From positions 1 through 31,761 of the IMG/VR virus record IMGVR_UViG_3300030329_003575: 31,761 nt of DNA; one strand, written 5' to 3'. The DNA comes from a virus. The notes beneath the pieces were generated by a model that did no database searches, was not told where the DNA came from, and was given only the letters and a program-made list of their open reading frames with translations. A program made the translations under genes and the position numbers. Shown here piece after piece: positions 1 to 7,400 of this stretch (position 1 is its first letter; every line of letters starts with the position of its first letter).

Positions 1-2
1 AT

Positions 3-1667
3 CTATATGACGAATCAGCAGTAGAATATGTTGCAGAGAAAGGAAGTTTAAAAAACTTCTTTGGTGTTAGATATATAGACAAAATTCCTATTGATGTAGA
101 CAAAAAGGACAATAGTAATGAAAAAACTCTAGATATTTTAAGAGGAATTGTCTATGAGCTAGAAGAGTCAGATATTGGTTGTGGGAGCTTCCAATGCTAC
201 TTTTCTGGCTCCGGATATCATATTATGTTAGCAGGTGAGCTATTCAACTTTAAACCTAGTTCAGACTTGCCTTATATAGTTAAACAAACTATGAGAAAAG
301 TTAATTCAGAGATAGATTTAAGTATATATATGCGTACTGGTATATATAGATTGCAACATTCATTAAATCAAAAGACAGGATTAAATAAGATACCTTTGTC
401 AAATGAAGAAGTAATGAATTTAGAACCTAAAGATATATTTGAATTAGCTAAAGATAGAAGGCTTGACTTTAATTATATAAAGCTAGAAGCTGAAGGAGAT
501 TTAAAGCATTTAGTTGTAGAAGATGTTCCAGATGTGAAAGTTTTGGCTAATGTATCAGAGCCAACAAAGATGACACCATGTGTTCAATCTATGTTAAATA
601 AAGGACCTGCATCAGGGAATAGGCATCTTACAGCTTTAAGAATAGCTAGTCATTATAAAAGACATGGTATACCAAGCCATTATGCTAAAGTATCATTGTT
701 ACATTGGAATAATAAGAGCTTGGAAGAAAATCATATAAATGAATTAGTAGAGAATGTTTACAATAGGAACTATCAATATGGCTGTCAAGATAGCATAATG
801 GTAAAACATTGTAAAACTCAATGTATATTCTTTAAAAGAAAAGATTATCTGATAGATGTAAAAACATCAGATGAAATGCAAACAGAATTACATGACAGAT
901 TAACTACTGATTTTAGTGGCAAGACTATAGATTTAGGAGCTATGTTAGGATTAGACGTAGAATCAATAATATACCCAGGTGAATTAGTAACTATATTTGG
1001 ACCTACAGGGTCAAATAAAACTACTTTTGCTCAAAACTTAATATTAGGAGTAGATTTTGACAATAATAAAATCAATGTTGATTGGCAAATACCTACATTG
1101 TTTTTAAGTTTAGAGCTTTCATCATGGTATATACATAGAAGACATCTTCAGATTGTATCTGGAATGGAGAAAATGGAAGTAAATGAAAACTATCAAGAGC
1201 TTTATGACCATCATAAAGATGAATTAGAGCATGTTATGATACAAACGGTATCTCCTACATTAACTAGTATATCAGATAAAATTAGAGAATTACAACCAGC
1301 TGTTGTAGTGATAGACTATATAGATTTAGTAGATACGCCAGGTAGCTATAGAGGAGAATATGAAAAGATAAAGTACATATCTCATGGATTATCTAATATG
1401 GCTGTGAATAATGATATGATAGTAATTCAAATATCCCAAGTAAGCAGAGAGTATAGCAGAAATGAAGTATTGGATTTGTATGCTGGTAAGGGTTCAGGTG
1501 CAATAGAGAATGCTTCAAGAAAAGTAATAGGTCTCAATGGTCAGTCTAAAAGTTCTATAAGAAATGTAAAGCTATTAAAGAACACAGACGGAGAGCTATT
1601 TGAAACTAAACTAGAATGGACACCTAGTTTCAGATTAAGGAGAATAGAAGAATGCTCGGATGGTTAA
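3..1667 (+). CDS. Primase-helicase, AEP-like primase plus RecA-fold helicase (5' partial)
   Basis: The frame is open to the left edge, so this is the C-terminal 554 residues of a longer protein; the ATG at 225 is internal. Residue numbers count from base 3. An archaeo-eukaryotic-type primase region shows the acidic pair IDVD (D31, D33), the S-x-H-like SGSGYHI (H73) and a downstream DLSIYMRTGIYR segment. A helicase region follows with Walker A GPTGSNKT (333-340), Walker B VVVIDYID (D438) and a QISQVSRE segment like the DnaB/KaiC-family H3 sensor. The family unwinds DNA at the phage fork and primes the lagging strand. The Walker A motif has Asn where Gly usually precedes Lys. The protein ends shortly after the RecA core, as is usual for phage helicases, so the 3' end looks complete. 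The fold calls are good; the exact subfamily is not known. Confidence 0.82.
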   Translation, partial: LYDESAVEYVAEKGSLKNFFGVRYIDKIPIDVDKKDNSNEKTLDILRGIVYELEESDIGCGSFQCYFSGSGYHIMLAGELFNFKPSSDLPYIVKQTMRKVNSEIDLSIYMRTGIYRLQHSLNQKTGLNKIPLSNEEVMNLEPKDIFELAKDRRLDFNYIKLEAEGDLKHLVVEDVPDVKVLANVSEPTKMTPCVQSMLNKGPASGNRHLTALRIASHYKRHGIPSHYAKVSLLHWNNKSLEENHINELVENVYNRNYQYGCQDSIMVKHCKTQCIFFKRKDYLIDVKTSDEMQTELHDRLTTDFSGKTIDLGAMLGLDVESIIYPGELVTIFGPTGSNKTTFAQNLILGVDFDNNKINVDWQIPTLFLSLELSSWYIHRRHLQIVSGMEKMEVNENYQELYDHHKDELEHVMIQTVSPTLTSISDKIRELQPAVVVIDYIDLVDTPGSYRGEYEKIKYISHGLSNMAVNNDMIVIQISQVSREYSRNEVLDLYAGKGSGAIENASRKVIGLNGQSKSSIRNVKLLKNTDGELFETKLEWTPSFRLRRIEECSDG

Positions 1668-1861
1668 TTAAATTCCACTTACTAGAAGATAGGGTGATAA
1701 TACAATTACTAAGAACTTTTAAGTTCGGAATAGTAAGAACTAATGATGCTAATTTCAATGGAATTAGCGTAGTATTAGGAATATTATCATTAGAACTGCA
1801 AGTTAATCTTTCATTTGTCAAAAACAAGAAAATAATAATAAGAGATTATGCAGACGCTTAA
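1652..1861 (+). CDS. Small hydrophobic hypothetical protein (69 aa)
   Basis: The ATG at 1652 lies 9 nt after an AAGGAG Shine-Dalgarno (1637-1642) inside the end of the helicase gene, overlapping it by 16 nt. The end overlaps the HNH gene by 14 nt, so it fills the gap exactly. The protein has alternating hydrophobic stretches (LLGW-type N-terminus, VVLGILSLEL in the middle) and a basic C-terminus (KNKKIIIRDY). No catalytic motif or clear transmembrane helix was recognised. Fit to the operon and a good ribosome site support it being real; the function is unknown. Confidence 0.6.
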   Translation: MLGWLIKFHLLEDRVIIQLLRTFKFGIVRTNDANFNGISVVLGILSLELQVNLSFVKNKKIIIRDYADA

Positions 1862-2345
1862 AAAGAAATATCCAAAACCTAGAAGGGGACGAAAGTCCCC
1901 TAAAAGGTTAACTATATGGGAAAAAAGATTCTCAAAGAAATTGAAAAAAAATCATGGAAACTTTCATAAAAAAGTATTTCATAGATTGATGAAAAAATCG
2001 TCAACCTTAAGGTCGACATTAAAGAGACGGAGTAAAGAATATGAAGTTGAATTTAAAATTTCATTGGAAGAAGTTCGTGAATTATTGTATAGGGCATATG
2101 GACGTCCCTGTTATTATTGCGATAAGAAGTTGGTTATTGATTGCATGGTATGTGACCATGTCATCCCTTTGTCTTTGGGTGGTAATTCAACTCCTGGCAA
2201 TCTTCAAATGATTTGCAGAAGATGCAATACAAGAAAAGGTCCATTAACAGATAAACACTTTAAGAAATTATTAAAGTTCCTTGATAGACAAAGTAAGGAT
2301 TTAAGGAACTATGTATTAAGAAAATTATCTAGTAGAGACTTTTAG
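1848..2345 (+). CDS. HNH endonuclease
   Basis: The C-terminal half has a full zinc-HNH nuclease signature: CYYC (C88, C91), the catalytic DH pair in CDHVIPLSLGG (D103, H104), the structural Asn in GNLQ (N118), and CRRCNTRKG (C123, C126, N127, K130). The first 65 residues are very basic and likely bind nucleic acid. The family nicks or cuts DNA with one metal ion; phage members are homing endonucleases, packaging-associated nucleases or recombination nucleases. Its place directly upstream of a structured intergenic stretch fits a free-standing homing enzyme, but this is inference. The start at 1848 has only a weak purine-rich site (AAGAG), so coupling to the upstream gene is likely. Two strong hairpins lie inside the coding sequence (1884-1901 and 2000-2017). 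Confidence 0.88.
   Translation: MQTLKKKYPKPRRGRKSPKRLTIWEKRFSKKLKKNHGNFHKKVFHRLMKKSSTLRSTLKRRSKEYEVEFKISLEEVRELLYRAYGRPCYYCDKKLVIDCMVCDHVIPLSLGGNSTPGNLQMICRRCNTRKGPLTDKHFKKLLKFLDRQSKDLRNYVLRKLSSRDF
1884..1901 (+). other. GNRA-tetraloop hairpin inside the HNH gene
   Basis: Seven perfect base pairs, AGGGGAC with GTCCCCT, close a GAAA loop (1891-1894). This is a very stable hairpin for such an AT-rich region and it sits 36 nt into the HNH reading frame. It may slow translation or belong to a larger RNA fold; the sequence shows only the hairpin. Confidence 0.6.
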
Positions 2346-2346
2346 C

Positions 2347-2388
2347 ACTTTACAAGTCGAAGTAAAGGCTCCTTTTCTGTACTTTACT
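2347..2388 (+). promoter_or_regulatory. Two mutually exclusive hairpins after the HNH gene
   Basis: CTTTAC (2348-2353) can pair with GTAAAG (2362-2367) across an 8-nt loop. The same GTAAAG, extended to AGTAAAG (2361-2367), can instead pair perfectly with CTTTACT (2382-2388) across a 14-nt loop. Shared-arm alternatives of this kind are typical of attenuators and switches. No U-tract follows either hairpin, so a classical terminator is not supported. Confidence 0.4.
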
Positions 2389-2399
2389 AGATAAAATTA

Positions 2400-2485
2400 G
2401 GGGCAAGTGAGCAATGTCATTGCACTTAGAGAATAAGCAAGACAAAATTGATAAGTCGTTATGATTTCTCGTCGGAGCTTGCCCC
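2400..2485 (+). ncRNA. Candidate structured RNA, 86 nt, closed by an 8-bp GC-rich stem
   Basis: GGGGCAAG (2400-2407) is perfectly complementary to CTTGCCCC (2478-2485). Inside, AAGTG/CACTT with CAATG/CATTG can form one hairpin (about 2405-2427; it competes with the closing stem for three bases). GAGAA (2429-2433) with TTCTC (2466-2470) closes a second arm that contains TAA/TTA and GAC/GTC pairs. The result would be a three-way junction. It ends about 10 nt before the SD of the next gene. It is not a tRNA: there is no T-loop. It could be a 5' UTR element, a stable RNA, or part of a mobile-intron remnant; function is unknown. Confidence 0.45.
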
Positions 2486-2504
2486 AAATAATTAAGGAGA
2501 AACA

Positions 2505-2651
2505 ATGAGTATAATGATATGCAAAAAATGCGATATAAGAATAGACACAGACTATGAAGATTATTATTTTAAGAAGAATGTTTGTGTTGAATGTAAAATA
2601 AAAGATAAAAAAAGAAGGGAGCGTGAATGGAAGACGTGGTTGACAGGATGA
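2505..2651 (+). CDS. 48-aa zinc-ribbon-like microprotein
   Basis: ATG at 2505 follows a strong AAGGAGA site (2494-2500). The 48-residue product has two cysteine pairs, CKKC near the start (C6, C9) and CVEC (C27, C30), 17 residues apart, followed by a very basic tail (KIKDKKRRERE). This is the layout of a single small zinc knuckle or ribbon. It overlaps the nuclease gene by 25 nt. A role in binding nucleic acid or a protein partner is possible, but nothing in the sequence fixes it. Confidence 0.7.
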   Translation: MSIMICKKCDIRIDTDYEDYYFKKNVCVECKIKDKKRREREWKTWLTG

Positions 2652-3046
2652 AGAAACACTTTAAGAAAGAGTACACATCAAAATTTGACATTGATTTAAA
2701 GTTTGGAGAATCATTTGAATACTCTTTAGGACAAATTCTAAACATGGGTAAGATAGAAATCAAGACAGAAAGAGATATATGGGTAGACACAGGAAATGTA
2801 GCAATAGAACTTATGAATCAAGGTAATGCTAGTGGTTTGTCAGTTACTGAAGCTGAATGGTGGGCTCAAATTTTGTCTTTTAAAGGTGATATAAAAAGTA
2901 TTATATTACTACCTGTGAAAGAATTAAAGAAAAGAGTGAAACATTCTGTTCAGCATGGCCAAGGAAGAATAGTCATGGGCGGTGATGATAACGCTAGTGA
3001 AATAGCATTAATACCTATTAAAGAAATACATGAAACGAAAAGCTGA
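2627..3046 (+). CDS. PD-(D/E)XK-like nuclease
   Basis: The 139-aa protein carries the E-x-K pair of the restriction-endonuclease fold in GKIEIKTERDIW (E44, K46). A conserved-looking segment, VAIELMNQG then SGLSVTEAEWW (about 58-79), follows, as in a small phage family of this fold. Acidic candidates upstream (D21, D23, E28) could complete the site. The family includes resolvases and repair or restriction nucleases; the substrate here is unknown. The start has AAGGGAG 5 nt upstream. It overlaps the genes on both sides, consistent with an operon. Confidence 0.7.
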   Translation: MEDVVDRMKKHFKKEYTSKFDIDLKFGESFEYSLGQILNMGKIEIKTERDIWVDTGNVAIELMNQGNASGLSVTEAEWWAQILSFKGDIKSIILLPVKELKKRVKHSVQHGQGRIVMGGDDNASEIALIPIKEIHETKS

Positions 3047-3230
3047 GATACAAAAAGCATATGATGAAGCTGTTGAATACATGCAACTAGAAAATCCACT
3101 AGAACAAGGAAATAGCGTGGAAATGTGTGCAGGTTTTCAACATGCTTTATTATGGGTTTTAGGTAGAAGTAAGTATCATGTATTTAAATTAGAAAAGGAG
3201 AAAATAGATGACATCGAAAACAGAATATGA
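3030..3230 (+). CDS. Hypothetical protein (66 aa)
   Basis: Starts inside the end of the nuclease gene (17-nt overlap) with a weak purine-rich site, so translation is probably coupled. The product looks helical: a charged N-terminus, a central AGFQHALLWVLG segment, and a lysine/glutamate-rich end. No domain was recognised. Support comes from tight packing and a full-length open frame between neighbours. Confidence 0.55.
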   Translation: MKRKAEIQKAYDEAVEYMQLENPLEQGNSVEMCAGFQHALLWVLGRSKYHVFKLEKEKIDDIENRI

Positions 3231-3342
3231 TAAAAGAAGGCACTTGCAAGTTCAATTGGACAAAGCATTAGAAGAGATTAAATTTCTCAAAAGGGAGCTA
3301 TTATTATGTCAAGAGCAGACTATAATTCAATCAAAGAAATAA
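3208..3342 (+). CDS. 44-aa coiled-coil microprotein
   Basis: ATG at 3208 has a very good AAAAGGAG Shine-Dalgarno at 3193-3200. The product is a short charged helix with a heptad-like run of leucines (LQVQLDKALEEIKFLKRELL), so a coiled coil is likely. It overlaps the upstream gene by 23 nt and the downstream one by 37 nt. It fills what would otherwise be a gap between 3230 and 3306. The function is unknown. Confidence 0.6.
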   Translation: MTSKTEYDKRRHLQVQLDKALEEIKFLKRELLLCQEQTIIQSKK

Positions 3343-3608
3343 TAGATGAAATCGTAGGAGACACTCATCAAGGAAATGTGCTTTTAAAGGCCATAAAGGG
3401 CTATTTTAAGCAAAAAGAAAACATAAAGATAGTTAGACGTGAGAAGGAAGTAAAAGCTCCTGAAATTAAGTATGTCCCAATGCCTAATAATAACATGGCA
3501 AAAGAGGCAGAAGAAGCTATGAAAAGATACACTAAAAAACTAGCTAAGGAAAATGAGAAATATAGAAAGAGAAGTGGCAGAGCAAAGACTTGTTCAGTTA
3601 ATAGCTGA
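3306..3608 (+). CDS. Hypothetical helical protein (100 aa)
   Basis: The start is preceded by AAGGGAG (3291-3297) with good spacing. Residues 1-40 look like a globular helical part (SIKEIIDEIVGDTHQGNVLL). The middle has a Pro-rich linker (KAPEIKYVPMPN) and the rest is a long Lys/Glu helix ending in a basic tail. No enzyme motif was found. It may be a small DNA- or protein-binding factor of the early block, but this is only a guess from charge. Confidence 0.6.
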   Translation: MSRADYNSIKEIIDEIVGDTHQGNVLLKAIKGYFKQKENIKIVRREKEVKAPEIKYVPMPNNNMAKEAEEAMKRYTKKLAKENEKYRKRSGRAKTCSVNS

Positions 3609-3813
3609 GAATAGTCATGCAATCTGCAAGGTTTGTGGAGGAAGTAAACGTACTGCGGTATATAGGTTTAGGCATCAACAATATGTTGAGAACCGAATAC
3701 CTCCAGTATTAGAGCCTGTTTGCCGACAGTGCGTTTATAAAGAGTCATATGGTAATAAGAATTTTAGAAAAAAAATGAAAGAGAGAACATTAGATGGCAA
3801 AGAAAGCAACTAA
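3553..3813 (+). CDS. Two-CxxC zinc-ribbon protein (86 aa)
   Basis: Two cysteine pairs, CKVC (about residue 25) and CRQC (about residue 58), are 33 residues apart, the form of a zinc ribbon that resembles HNH-type or recombination-mediator Cys4 modules. No HNH catalytic His/Asn is present. The ATG at 3553 overlaps the upstream gene by 56 nt and has its purine-rich site very close, so the true start could be a little downstream, for example the GTG at 3574; the zinc module is kept either way. Confidence 0.65.
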   Translation: MRNIEREVAEQRLVQLIAENSHAICKVCGGSKRTAVYRFRHQQYVENRIPPVLEPVCRQCVYKESYGNKNFRKKMKERTLDGKESN

Positions 3814-4081
3814 TAAAGAGATAACTCAAGCTATCATAGATATAAATGGTAAACTAAATCACTTATACAGCATGATAAGAGGGTTTGATAGTATATTTAC
3901 TATCTATCTAGAGCAAAAAGGAGACAAGAAAGCTCTAGAAAAGAAGTTAAATGAATTAGAAAAAGAACAGGAAAAGAAAAATGAGCAGGAAAAAAATGGA
4001 AAAGCTGATAAACCAAATCTTCAAGGAGATACAGACGGTGAGAGCAGCGGGACAAAAGGAGTACGCAAGGCAGGAAAATAA
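3794..4081 (+). CDS. Coiled-coil hypothetical protein (95 aa)
   Basis: The N-terminal half (TQAIIDINGKLNHLYSMIRG) is amphipathic helix. It is followed by a long Lys/Glu coiled coil with repeated KKLNELEKEQEKK-type heptads, and the C-terminus is Gly/Lys-rich and probably disordered. A purine-rich site lies upstream of the ATG, and the gene overlaps the preceding one by 20 nt. It could be a structural adaptor for a replication partner, but nothing specific shows this. Confidence 0.6.
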   Translation: MAKKATNKEITQAIIDINGKLNHLYSMIRGFDSIFTIYLEQKGDKKALEKKLNELEKEQEKKNEQEKNGKADKPNLQGDTDGESSGTKGVRKAGK

Positions 4082-4292
4082 TGCTTTTGCAAACTTTGAG
4101 AGAGTCGCTGATTATATAAATAGCGATAGAGAGAAAGTTCTGATGGTGTACTTATTGAAGCATATAGATGGAATTGCTTCATTTGTTAATGGCCATCAAA
4201 GTCAAAGAGAAGATGTAAGAGGCCGAATAACAGATGCAATAGTGTATTTGTGTTTACTATGGGGGATGATAGAAGATGATAAGATGTCCTAA
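3981..4292 (+). CDS. Possible Nmad1/DUF1599-like (MazG-type) helical protein
   Basis: The 103-aa protein has the pattern GQKEYAR, then NAFANFERVADY, then VYLLKHIDGI, then a final helix RITDAIVYLCLLWGMIEDD. The order of conserved blocks (EYA, NF, KH, and an Arg/Asp-containing last helix) recalls the phage DUF1599/Nmad1 group, which is related to all-alpha nucleotide pyrophosphohydrolases. If so it would act on modified or damaged nucleotides. The metal-binding Glu set of true MazG is not clearly present, so the assignment is tentative. The start at 3981 gives a 101-nt overlap with the gene before; the in-frame ATG at 3996 also has an AGGAAAA-type site. Confidence 0.5.
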   Translation: MSRKKMEKLINQIFKEIQTVRAAGQKEYARQENNAFANFERVADYINSDREKVLMVYLLKHIDGIASFVNGHQSQREDVRGRITDAIVYLCLLWGMIEDDKMS

Positions 4293-4473
4293 ATGCGAAG
4301 AATTGATAGGACCATCTGCACCAGCGTATAGAGCTTCAAGGGGTTTTGTAGATAAAGAAGGGAATTTCTATGAAGATGAAAGTGTAATAGTTCATATAGA
4401 TTGTTATTATGAATATACTTATAATCCTTTTGAGGCTGTTGAGCAGAATATCAAAGATTCAAAAAAATACTAA
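4276..4473 (+). CDS. Cys-pair microprotein (65 aa), last gene of the + block
   Basis: The N-terminus has a CPKC pair (C4, C7), and a later HIDCYY segment could supply the remaining ligands (H40, C43) of a small zinc site. A GGGGGATG stretch precedes the ATG. It overlaps the upstream gene by 17 nt. Its stop codon (4471-4473) overlaps the stop of the giant minus-strand gene (4470-4472), so the two blocks meet with no spacer. Confidence 0.6.
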   Translation: MIRCPKCEELIGPSAPAYRASRGFVDKEGNFYEDESVIVHIDCYYEYTYNPFEAVEQNIKDSKKY

Positions 4474-7400
4474 CTTCCCATTATTGAAGAGGCTTTATAA
4501 ACGCCTTTCTCTAATTTTTTCTTTTCCCTTGAAATACTTTGTAAAGGGAAACCTATTAGCTTCTCTGGAAGTCTAGAAGGATTTTCCCAAAGATTATTAT
4601 CTGAATATGGACTTACATCTTTTATCATTCTACCAAAAGGCATCATAGTATATATATAATATTTAGCAAGTCTATCGTTATCATTCTCCATTAATTCTCT
4701 AATTAAAGACATAGGTATCCTAGCGATAGGAGGGCTAATAATTTTTAATGGAGCTAATACTCCTGGATACTCTCCAAAAAATGCTTTTTCTCTTGTTTTT
4801 TCATCACCAAATAACCATTCTGCACTATCTTGTAACCAGTTATAAGGGGCAGGAATTACTTGTCCAAACATTGAGTACATAAACAAAGTACCTAAAGCCA
4901 TAATCATCATATCAACTTGCATAGTTCTTTCAAATCTTCTCATAGCTTCAGTTCCAGGCTTAAACCCATATAGTAAAGCTTCTTTTCTAATATCATTTCT
5001 AAATCTTACAGCATTCCAACTCCATAATTGAAACCTTGAAAATACTTGACCTAAAGCACTTCTAGCAAAAGCTGGTCTTTCTAATTGATTATATAAGAAT
5101 TGAGTAGCTTGTACTGCTCTTTTAGCATACTGAACTAAAACAGGATGTTTTAAATTAGTTATAGAACCTCCTAGCCTTTCATATCCAGCTATATATTGAG
5201 CCATAAAAGCATCTGCTCTAAGCATTCTTTCAGGAGCAGATACAAATTTACTAGCTATATTCATTAATTTTTTACCTATACCATGTTTTTTAGCTATGCC
5301 TAGAACGTCTATGTTTTTAATATCTGACACACCTTTAGCTTGATTAGCTAAATCTGTAGCAAAACTTAAACCTTTCCCTCTTTTAAATTCAGGAGATTCT
5401 ATTCCAAACTGATGCCTTATCATATCAGGTAAAACGCCTAATTGCTCTACAAACTTAAGAACTCCTTGTCTAGTGCCTAATTCAGGGCTAATAGTTTTAA
5501 GGTATTCATAATCTCTAACTTTTTTATAAGCTTGATAACCTACTTTTTGAAAGGTATGAGCACTACCTCCAAATACATTATTAATAGGAGTTTTAGGATG
5601 TGTCATTAAAGTAGCTAATTCAAATTGAGCTTCTAATCTAGAAAATTTATGCATATCAAAAGCATCTTTTCCTACTATTTGTTTTAAAGTTTCTTTTTCA
5701 GATTTAGTAAATCTTGCAGCTTGTTTTGCATCTAAATCTTTTAATGGATTTTTAGCAAAGCCTAACATTTCTAAAGCATTATTAACCCAATTTGCTACTC
5801 TGTTATCAGCCCATTTTCCAGCTAATGTATTTCCTAATTGATAACTAGGGTCAGCCATCATAGCATCAGTTACTATAGTAGGCATTCCCATTCCATTTTT
5901 AGCATAATTTGTCCAGAAAGCAAGCCAGGAATTAACTAATTTTCTACCTTCAATCTTATCTTCTTTACTTCCTGTAACAAATACTTCAGACAATCTTTTT
6001 CTCATGTCATTTAAAGTTTTTCTAGAGGCCATGTATTGTAATTGTCTAAAAGCAGTTCTTGCAGCGTTTTTTAAATATATATGGGTAGCCTCAGGTCCTA
6101 CTTCATATCCTCCTGTGTGAAATTCTCTTCTGTTCATATTATTAAACATATGATTAGCTTTACCTAAACTCATCGCACTATTTAAACTAGTTTGTAATTG
6201 TTTATCTCCTACACCAACTAAAGCATCTTTAAATAATACTTTATCCTGAGATTCCATTAAGTGAAAATCAGATAAATCTAAATCTCCAGTTTTATTATGG
6301 TGAGCTATTTTTAATTTAGCTTTTTCTGTGATTTTTTGTTCAGTTGTCATTGAAGCATCATTATCAACTTTTTCAATAGCTCTTTTGTAAGCTTCTTTAA
6401 AATGTTTTTGATTTAAAAAGTGATGTGGAACATAACCTTCTCTATAATTAGTAGGAAGTATATCCATGTTTTCTAAGTCTTTAACAGTTTTTTCTTTACT
6501 AGGTCTCCAAAATTTCTTTTTATACATAGGTAATTGAAACCATTTATCAGCTGATATTAGCTTACCTTTATTCTTACCTTTAAGACCTACATATTCTGTT
6601 ACAGGTGCCAAATCTATTAACATAGCTTTAGTAATCATTCTCATACCATCTATACCTATATTAAGGCTTTTAATAATATGCGTATCATCTCCATGATTCA
6701 TAGCATATTCAAGCTTTCTCATGAATTTACGCCAATCTAATCTCTTTTGTGTACCAGCTTTGTCAAAATAAGTTCCATCCCAATATTCATTAATAGCACC
6801 TTCATGTCCTGTAATATAATCTCTATGGAACTTATCCATGAATTTTTTGTATTTGTCAATAGTTATCTCAGCTAATTGCCTGCCTGTATAAGATTCTCTT
6901 TTACCTGTTCCATCTACATCTACAAGGTATTCTTTATTCCTAATAGAACTCCAATTTATTCTTTCTATAGCTTCTTCTAATTGAGTTTGATAAATTTCTT
7001 GTTTATGATGCCTACGTTCATACAATCTCATTGCAAATTCGTATATAGCTTCACCATCTTTAGCTTGTGTAAGAAAACCTATTCTTGAATCAAATTTATC
7101 TGCTAAGAAAACTTCAAATCCATCTTTAATATCAGTCAAAGTACCACCTTGATTTCTTAATATTTCACCAAAATATGTAGGCACTTTAATTTTCTTTTCT
7201 ATAAAAGATTTGTCTTTAGTTTGTAAGAATATTGTTTTAGGTATCCATATTGCATCAGATGCTAATTGCTCCCTAGTTACTTGTTGTACAAACTTATATT
7301 GATGACTAGCTTTTAATCCAGCAGCTTTAATTCTTTCCATATTACTTTTATGCTGTTGAGCAGCAGTTCCTCTTCCATGTAATCTAAACCAAGCATTCAT

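Noticed and set aside
225-227. Start of the helicase at the first ATG
   Set aside because: The open frame extends to base 3 and the upstream codons encode the primase acidic motif and the S-x-H-like motif, so the gene begins outside the window.
2400-2485. A tRNA, suggested by an 86-nt length and a 7-8 bp closing stem followed by an unpaired A
   Set aside because: No T-arm pairing or TTC loop in the expected place, and no clear anticodon arm.
4490-4530. Rho-independent terminator for the + block
   Set aside because: The stem is only four pairs plus two after a mismatch, and the T-run is interrupted; it also lies inside the giant gene. A minus-strand hairpin near the same place is equally weak.
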